From contig NC_061870.1 in the NCBI RefSeq assembly GCF_907164915.1, forward strand, positions 24,465,348 to 24,529,347: 64,000 bases of DNA, written 5' to 3'. The DNA comes from Impatiens glandulifera (taxonomy: Eukaryota; Streptophyta; Magnoliopsida; Ericales; Balsaminaceae). The notes beneath the pieces are model-generated. The model saw only the letters and a list, made by a program, of their open reading frames with translations. It had not been told where the DNA came from and ran no database searches. This document shows positions 57,665 through 64,000 of the stretch, one piece after another. A program made the translations under genes and the position numbers. Every line of letters starts with the position of its first letter. The stretch's first letter is position 1.

Positions 57665-57900
57665 ATAATCAAAACCAACAGCAATTGTAATCAAACCAAC
57701 AATATGTAATCAAAACCAACAATCTATAATCAAAACCAACATTTGTTCAAGCCAGAGATATTAAAAACCAACATCTGTAATCAAAACCAACAATAATTGA
57801 TACAATATTTATAAGACAAAACCAACAATAATTGATACAATATTCATAAGATAAAACCAACAATAAATGATACAATATTCATAAGATAAAACCAACATTT
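57665..57900. repeat. Degenerate tandem repeats (AATCAAAACCAACA units)
   Basis: AATCAAAACCAACA recurs at short ~20-bp spacing up to about 57790. It then changes to a ~38-bp unit containing AATTGATACAATATT and AAGA-AAAACCAAC, three copies. It lies in the region just beyond the transposase C-terminus on the minus strand. Confidence 0.75.
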
Positions 57901-58160
57901 GTTCAAGCCAAAGTTGATGGTTGTTGAGATGATGGCTGATGAGATGATGGAGGCTAAGATGATGGTCTTGTAGCTCTTGCAGTATATGGTGCATGCATCA
58001 TTGATTTACATGTTTCTTTGTTATGAGCTTGACTAGCACATGAGCTATATCGTCTCGGTACCTTACGAGTCTCACCTTGGGATGACCTACGCTTTGTTTG
58101 TGGCTGCCCTTTCTTAACCTTAACAGGTGGTTTAAGTCACACTCGTTGTTTGATATTTTC
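57900..58160 (-). pseudogene. MULE transposase C-terminus with zinc knuckle
   Basis: On the minus strand the sequence reads PPVKVKKGQPQTKRRSSQGE, then RRYSSCASQAHNKETCKS. This is the C-terminal CCHC zinc knuckle of plant Mutator transposases (usual form C-x2-C-x4-H-x4-C). The spacing is kept as C-A-S-Q-A-H-N-K-E-T-C, but the first Cys position is altered. A stop or frameshift precedes it and the catalytic DDE and SWIM regions are absent. Confidence 0.65.
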
Positions 58161-58280
58161 TGGAATATCCCAAGAGTCTTGATGACAAACTGGATAGCAT
58201 GTCTTCGCATATGCACTAATTCACGATTCAGTTGAGTAATACCTGAAAAAGATAACAATTGAACACGAGCAATTGGTTAG

Positions 58281-59372
58281 TTAGTTAGATAGATTCAACA
58301 ACAAATCGTTACCTTGAGCAGAATTCATAGGCATCCACGATGGTGCTTGCCTTTTATTCTCTCGCCTCGTCACAATTGAACATGTATAATCTTTTATAAA
58401 TTTATGAATCTCAAACATTTCCGAGGATTTTCCTTTCACAGCACGCAATCTCCACTTGCAATTCTGATCCAAACATTTAACCGCCCAAATATCTTTTTTT
58501 GACCTCTCAACTTTGAATTCAAAATGATTAGCCATCGCATATTTATGTAACCTCTGTTGAAGTTCTTTTTTATTCTCAAACAACGTACTGACTTCCAATT
58601 CGATTTCGCAAGTTAATGCCTCAAGTAACGGATTTTCACTGTTTGGTATGTTACTAGCAACCCAATCACTACAGTTTGGTTGGGTACTAGCAACCCAAGC
58701 ATTGCTTGTTGGGTACGAGCAACCCAATCATTGTTTGGTTGTGTACTAGGAACACAATCATTGTTTGGTTGTGTACTAGGAACCCAATCATTGTTTGGTT
58801 GTGTACTAAGGAACCCAATCATCAACCCCCTCATTCAGACACAAACATGGGTCTTCTTCTATGTCATTTTGAGTTTCAAAGACAACCTCCTGTTGTTGAA
58901 ACTTCGGGAATACATCAGGATCATCAATTGTTGGAACCACTACACTTTCTTGAGTTGTGTTTCTAGGTAGTGAATTCTCTATTAAAGATACACACAATGT
59001 AGTGTGATGGTGGAGTGATATCGAGGTTTCAAGTAAAAAGAACTTCACATCCATATCTGGTTTGATATCAGTTATAGAAGAAAATTTTTCATCCATACCC
59101 AGAGTATTATACTTGGTTTGAAGCAATAAATTATATCTAGATTTATCAATATTAGTAGCAGAGTAGATCATATCAACTAATTCAGCATATGTAGAATTTA
59201 GGGGAAGATTCAAACCTCTGGTTGACTTTGGAACAAAATGAGTATTACAATCCATAATTTTCCACTCTCCATCAAGGTAAAGAAGTGCTTGAGCTGCAAT
59301 TGAAAACAGTTCAACGATTATACGCCTATTGTAATGTTTTGTTATTGGTTCACATAAAATAAATGTACCCAT
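58281..59372 (-). pseudogene. MULE transposase N-terminal region, frameshifted
   Basis: From the ATG at 59372 a 188-residue frame (MGTFILCEPITKHYNR ...) holds the N-terminal domain of a plant MULE transposase (GLNLPLNSTYAELVDMIY, LLLQTKYNTLG). It then enters an Asn/Gln-rich repeat and stops at 58806 because one extra T in the repeat breaks the frame. The original frame returns downstream (58727-58281) with the MuDR DNA-binding domain: FENKKELQQRLHKYAMANHF, VKCLDQNCKWRLRAVKGK. The DDE catalytic core that should follow is missing. An intact protein would bind TIRs in the nucleus; this copy cannot cut. Confidence 0.8.
58723..58815 (-). repeat. 30-bp coding minisatellite in the MULE transposase
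   Basis: Three near-identical 30-bp units encode STQPNND plus WVP/CVP, with further diverged units to about 58640. On the plus strand the core is CAATCATTGTTTGGTTGTGT. The unit is a multiple of three, so changes in copy number keep frame; an extra base in the unit near 58808 does not. Confidence 0.85.
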
Positions 59373-59459
59373 TTGAGAACGAAGAGTCGTTGGTCTTCAA
59401 CTGCTGAACTTGAACGAACGGAGCTAAGAATATACAATAATCGTAAGTTAGCAATAACT

Positions 59460-59660
59460 AGAATATTACACATAAACCCAACATTGGAAAAAATAAGCAA
59501 CATCAGAATATACAACATTGGAAAAACTAAGCAACATTATAATATACAATATTCGTGAATATACAACATTAGAAAAACTAAGTAACATCATAATATACAT
59601 TGTTCGTGAATATACAATGCTCGTGAATATACAATGCTCGTGAGTGAACTGATGCAAATA
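59460..59660. repeat. Tandem repeats in the MULE 5' region
   Basis: GAATATACAACATTGGAAAA, AACTAAG-AACAT and TTCGTGAATATACAA recur in a mixed array of ~32-54 bp units upstream (minus strand) of the transposase ATG. Confidence 0.75.
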
Positions 59661-59994
59661 TATATACCATATACTATCAATATAAACAGATAGACCCTAA
59701 AAGCTACAAATACCCCCAAAGACTAAGAATTATCCATTAATATATAAGCATATATTGGAGTTATCCATCAATAAGAACATTACACAACCCAAACCCTAAA
59801 CTTACTTGTAATGGAACGATGACACGAACGGATGGACGGACGAACGACCGATGATGAAACGAGAAGGACGAACGGACAGACGATTCCCGATTAAAGTGGC
59901 GCGGGTTGAAATGAGACGTTGGAGAGTGGAGTCGTGGAGAGTGGAGAAATCGAATTTGAAACGAGGGTAAAAATTAGAATTAGAATTTATACTC

Positions 59995-60129
59995 TGATGT
60001 GCGAGCATTAGACAATGTGCGAGAACCGTGTAATGCTCGCATGCATTATAGATGCAAGAATCGTGTAATGTTCGCATGATGATGTGCGAACATTACATGA
60101 TTCTCGCATCTGTAATGCTCGCACATCAG
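59995..60129. repeat. Nested palindrome near the MULE right end
   Basis: The outer arms CTGATGTGCGAGCATTA (from about 59995) and TAATGCTCGCACATCAG (to about 60129) are perfect 17-bp inverted repeats. Inside, GATGCAAGAATCGTGTAATG with TTCGCA faces the near-complement CATTACATGATTCTCGCATC across a short loop at about 60078-60083. Confidence 0.85.
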
Positions 60130-60262
60130 TGGTAAATGTGTTATCGGGGGCATGGACGTCATTTCACAAGGCGAAAAGACCCTTTTTGCAGGGTTTATTA
60201 ACCGTGGGCCTTTTTTAGAATTATGCCTATTATGAGGTCCATTTAATCGAATTTCCCCTTTT

Positions 60263-60494
60263 TGTTGGGTTGAAGAGAAAAATAAGGAAGGAAAGTTATA
60301 AAAGGAAATAAAATATTATTATTTTCTCGTTATTCAATCATACTATTATATTACTAAGTAAATATATAATCAAGATAAAAATCTTTTCCCTATCTTAGAC
60401 TTAAATAACCTAACTTATAACATTCCATATTATCCTAATAAATACTATAATAAATTAAAAATATTAATTTTAATTAAAAACATTAATTTCAACA
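60263..60494 (-). repeat. 3' LTR of Copia 3
   Basis: 232 bp, TGTTGGG...TTTCAACA, adjoining the purine-tract complement CCCCCCTT. The other LTR is beyond the window or deleted. Confidence 0.75.
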
Positions 60495-60748
60495 CCCCCC
60501 TTAATGTTTTTGGGTGTCATGGCTAACAAATCTTGTAAGTAGACGAATTTGTTCAAAGGAAGTGCTTTAGTGAAGATATCTGCAAGTTGATCTCCGGTCT
60601 TTACGTGCTTGATCATCACTTCTTCATCAACCACTACTTTACGAATGTAGTGATGTTTGAGGTTGATGTGTTTTGTTCGACTATGAAATATCGCATTTTT
60701 CGACATAACAATTATCGATTTTCTATCGCAAAAGAGAACCTCAGCCAT
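60470..60748 (-). pseudogene. Copia 3 RNase H fragment
   Basis: A 92-codon open frame contains CDRKSIIVMSKNAIFHSRTK and GDQLADIFTKALPLNKF, the end of Copia RNase H, which would degrade RNA in the RNA-DNA hybrid. It then runs into the 3' LTR. It is cut off upstream by frame breaks. Confidence 0.8.
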
Positions 60749-61265
60749 ATCTTATTTCTCCCCATGTCTTCTAAAATCTTCCTTAACCAAACCACTTGTT
60801 TCGTTTCCGATATGTATTCTTCTAACTCCCAGGTTTCATTTTTTTCGATCATGTTGATTTCTTCTTCTATCGCTTTCACCAAACCTCCTCTTTAATAGTT
60901 TGTTCAAAGATTTCGGGTTCTACAACACAGAAATTACATTAAGCATATATGTCGTTTAAATTTCTCATTTTTACCAGAGTAAGGATCAGAATGGATGAAC
61001 TCGCCCTAGGTTGTGTTGTCGGATATTGTTGATGCTCACTTTCTTCATAACCACTTTCATTGACTTGTCTAGATTTCTCCCTATGATCTTCTTAAAAAAT
61101 CGGCATCTGTACATCCTCAACACCTTTCTTTTTACAATCTCATTGTTCTTTTTCATTGAAGATCACATTCTGACTTTCAATCACCTTATTTTCTTCAAGC
61201 TAAAAAGTCGATATCCCTTCGACTTGGTGCTATAGCCAACGAATATACATTTTTCACCATTATCT

Positions 61266-61526
61266 TTAAGTTTGTTTCTCATTTTTCTTCGGGACATGAG
61301 AATAACAAATGGATCCGAAAACTTTCAAGTGATTGACCGACGAATTTCTACCCTTGGACCATGCCTCAAATGGTGTCATATTTTTAACCGCCTTTGTTGA
61401 ACATCGATTCAAAAAATAAATTGCTGTATAAGTTACTTCGGCCCCAAAAGTCAATGCTAACCCCTTTGCATTCATCATGGTTCTCGCCATCTCGACAATT
61501 GTTCGATTCTTCCTCTCTAACGCCAT
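61266..61526 (-). pseudogene. Copia 3 integrase fragment
   Basis: 86 codons matching the C-terminal part of Copia integrase: the [14 protein letters not shown] block with the catalytic-Glu region just lost upstream, [20 protein letters not shown], then [15 protein letters not shown]. Disrupted on both sides. Confidence 0.8.
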
Positions 61527-62384
61527 TTTGTTCTAGCGTATAACTCGTCTACAATTTTTTTTAAGACCAATATTTTCACAATATTTCTCGACATCCTTCA
61601 AGTTGTATTCTCCTCCTCTATCAATTCTTAAACTTTTAATCACCTTACCACTTTGCCTCTCAGTCATTCTTTGAAACTTCTTGAAAATGGAAAGTGCTTC
61701 CAATTTTTACCTCAAAAAATAGACCCAACACATTCTTGAAAAATTGCGATAAAAGTGATAAAGTATTTGTTACCTCCGTGAGAGTTTTTGGACAACGGGC
61801 CACAAATATTGGTGTGAACGAGCTCCAACAATAATTTCGCTCTCTAGGCTTTCTCTTTCAGAAACGTCTCTCTATGGATATTACCAAGAGCACATGCCTC
61901 ACAAACATCATGATTGTCGTCAATATTTGGCAACTCATACACCATATTTTTTTTGCTTAGCAATTTCAAGCTCTCAAAGTTCACATGCCCAAGCCGTTTA
62001 TGCCACAACCATGACATATCTTCAACATTGACCTTAACCGATGCACAACTTGCAGGTTAAAATTAAGAGGAAAATTTCAATTCCTCTCCATCTTGACAAC
62101 CTCTATCTACTTTCTATTATTTTTCTCGTCAAAAATTTTACAATAATCATCATCGAAATACTATGCATGATTATATTGCATAAGTTGTCTAACACTTAGC
62201 AAATTTTGAGCTAAATCCGGAACAAACAACACATCATGGATAAGCAATTTATCTTTCTTTGAATCTACAGCAATCGTACCTCTTCCATTTGATTTCACCA
62301 CATCACCATTACCCATTGTCATCCGAGTTGCGTCGCTCTTGTCAATTTTGAAAAAAATCAACTCATCTCCGGTCATGTGATTGT

Positions 62385-64000
62385 TAGAGGTGTCAATTCA
62401 GGTGGGTCGGGTGAGTTCGAGTCGGGTTGAAGGAGGTGCATTATAACAAAATTTTCAACCCGAACCCGACACGAACCTAAACCAACCTGAAAACAACAAA
62501 CCCAAACCCGAACCCAGACCAACCCGACTAACCCGAAATAAGTTTTTTGCTTAATAATAATACTTTAATTTAAATACAAAATAATAAAATTGGCATATAC
62601 ATAATAATTATGTTTAGAAAATTCAAAATTTTCACAAAATAAATATTACACAACGAAATTATGATATCATTATAAAAAAAGTCTTCAATCATTACAAAAG
62701 TATTTTCAAGTTCAAACTTCACTTCTTCACCGTTGTACACCTTTTTGTATGAGCCCAACCTTGAAATGAGATATGAAATTAAAAGAAGTTAAACTCTAAA
62801 ATCTTCTAAAAATATATTAATTTAACTTACTTACTTTTTAATATCAAGTATCAATACTAATGTCTGAAATCTGAATGATCTCTTCTCATAGTTTAAGTAG
62901 TATTTGAGCCATCGTCCCCATTTATGAATAAACTCATAATATTTTTAGTCAAATTATCCAACTCCACCTCAGTATTTTCTACAAAAAGAAAATATTAGTC
63001 AAAGAATCGAACAAAAAACTTTAATATGAAAATAAAAAGACGAGCCACTGACCATTCTGTCCAACTAACCAATCTCTACAACAAACTAATGCCTCAACAA
63101 CATCAAGCTTCGTTGCACTACAATATTGGTCAAGTATCCTACCACCGATGCTAAAAGCCGATTCTTAAGCAACTGTAGAAATTGGAACACTCAAGATATC
63201 TCTGGCCATTTTTGCAAGTTCAGGATACCTAAATTGGTAGCTTTCCAAAATGCGAGGACATCAAATTTTGTATCTCTGTCAATTTTCGATTCTTCCAAAT
63301 AGAGCTCTAATTGTCTCTTTTAAGCTTTTCCATTGAATTCCAAACTTTGAAATGTATCAAATTCCTATATCATAAATAAAATATATTAGTAAAAAAAAGT
63401 AAAAAATACTAGTGAGAAAAAAACATTATCAACGGTACCTTCAAAATATTCATGCATCCGCTTGAATTTAGAGTAAAAGAAGCAATATCATCATCAGTTC
63501 TCACTTGGCTGCCTTTTACATACTTTACACATTCACGAATCTTATCAACACCATTATCAATTCTTTTTAAACCTTCTTGCACAATTAAATTGAGAATGTG
63601 GTCACAACAACCAACATGCAAAAACTCACCACCATTCACTAATGAACCATTTAAATCAAGTTGTTCTCTTAAAAGACCAACAAATACATCATTTGCAGCA
63701 ACATTGTCTAATGTAATTGTGAAAACTTTTTTTTAACTCCCCAAACATTGAATAAACTATTAATTTTATCACACAATGCAATACCAGAATGAGGTGGAGG
63801 CATGTAAAAGAAATTGATAATCCTCTTTTGCAAAACCCAATTAGAATCAATGAAATGTGTTGTCAAGCATATATAACCATCAGTAGCTATAGAAGTCCAC
63901 AAATAAGATGTGAAACAAATTTTTCCAGGGCATGAATGCATTTCTTGAGCTAGCCTATTGCATTCATTTTTATGCATCTTGAGAATATCATTCCTTGCAG
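62385..64000 (-). mobile_element. hAT transposon (RICESLEEPER-like), 3' part, runs off window
   Basis: The left boundary is TAGAGGTGTCAATTCAGG at 62385, a hAT-type terminus set against the broken Copia 3 protease. Subterminal GGGTCGGGTGAGTTCGAGTC and AACCCGAACCCGACAC motifs follow, as in other plant hAT ends. The minus strand carries the transposase from the right edge to about 63060. The 8-bp target duplication would be GTGATTGT (62377-62384); its partner is outside the window. Confidence 0.8.
63060..63977 (-). pseudogene. hAT transposase (zinc finger BED, RICESLEEPER-like), disrupted and partial
   Basis: From the right edge the frame reads ICFTSYLWTSIATDGYICLT, then HFIDSNWVLQKRIINF and PPPHSG, the RNase H-like core of plant hAT transposases. 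A one-base change in an A-run near 63730 shifts the frame; VAANDVFVGLLREQL and HVGCCDHILNLIVQEGLK then continue. After KIRECVKYVKGS a large part is missing. The C-terminal dimerisation region follows at about 63060-63250 (RYPELAKMARDILSVPIS, a stop at STVA*ESAF, GGRILDQY). It would cut and rejoin DNA as a dimer; this copy is inactive. Confidence 0.82.

Larger units (their letters stand above)
57008..60258 (-). mobile_element. Mutator-like element (MULE), internally deleted
   Basis: The left end (AAATTGATTAAATG, CCTCATAATAGGC, CTAATTC) is the inverted counterpart of the right end (60258 leftwards: GGGGAAATTCGATTAAATG, CCTCATAATAGGC, ATAATTC). Subterminal GTCCGTTCGTCCG-type repeats at 57068-57125 mirror GGACGGACGAACG at 59833-59880, and TTGTGTAATGTTCTTATT at 57168 mirrors 59770. 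A second left-type end lies inside at 57319-57375. The minus strand encodes a transposase N-terminus and a C-terminal zinc knuckle but no catalytic domain. No 9-bp duplication can be seen, because another transposon begins 4 bases beyond the right end. Confidence 0.8.
60263..62384 (-). mobile_element. Copia retrotransposon 3' part (Copia 3), broken by hAT
   Basis: The minus-strand order is protease/gag junction (NNHMTGDELIFF at 62385-62355; LLIHDVLFVPDLAQNLLSVR), GAG-pre-integrase, integrase end ([18 protein letters not shown] at 61526; [20 protein letters not shown]), degraded RT, and RNase H (FHSRTKHINLKHHYIR, DQLADIFTKALP). Next come a purine tract (AAGGGGGGTG on the minus strand) and the 3' LTR at 60263-60494. 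Most of the RT is missing or unrecognisable between about 60900 and 61260. It inserted beside the MULE end and was itself split by the hAT at 62385. Confidence 0.8.

Overview
The window is plant nuclear DNA, most likely from a eudicot with an AT-rich genome full of transposable elements. The evidence is five intron-bearing genes of plant-specific families (a D-type cyclin, a class I formin, an NPH3/BTB protein and two class III peroxidases) set among plant LTR retrotransposons primed by tRNA-Met and plant DNA transposons. I cannot name the species. I saw no prokaryotic features.

Layout. 1-1570: 5' end of a Copia element on the minus strand (open gag-protease frame, PBS, LTR). 1.6-5 kb: intergenic DNA with a small MITE, a Copia RNase H relic and an unassigned protein-like stretch. 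4999-6319: cyclin D5-like gene (minus) with an E2F-type site upstream. 6.5-11.3 kb: very AT-rich DNA with a 1.3 kb TTA-flanked element. 11.3-12.2 kb: decayed hAT transposase carrying an intron-containing tRNA-Met fragment. 12.2-21.3 kb: two head-to-tail copies of a degenerate Gypsy pol (minus). The second copy is split by a complete but dead 4.7 kb Copia (plus) with a perfect 5-bp target duplication, and the first copy still shows the empty site.

21631-24215: class I formin (minus). 24.7-30.9 kb: a second, decayed copy of the same Copia family in inverted orientation. It is broken by a 1.1 kb TRIM-like element with intact LTRs and target duplication, and by a ~0.7 kb foreign-looking island. 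30.9-38.2 kb: intergenic, with a four-copy 441-bp tandem array. 38288-40224: NPH3/BTB gene (plus). 41083-42233 and 55543-56722: two near-identical class III peroxidase genes (plus), 14.4 kb apart. Between them lie a long-TIR Mutator-type element with a perfect 9-bp target duplication, a hAT MITE with a perfect 8-bp duplication, a minisatellite, a decayed Copia, and a CACTA-type end carrying regularly spaced GCGATTGG/CCAATCGC palindromes.

57-64 kb: three adjoining or nested transposons: a Mutator-like element whose transposase has lost its catalytic core, a Copia next to it, and a RICESLEEPER-like hAT inserted in the Copia protease region and running off the window.

The five host genes act in unrelated processes (cell-cycle entry, actin nucleation at membranes, BTB/CUL3-type signalling, apoplastic redox and cell-wall chemistry). 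They do not form a pathway; only the peroxidases are a gene cluster. The most unusual structure is the palindrome array at 48993-49277.
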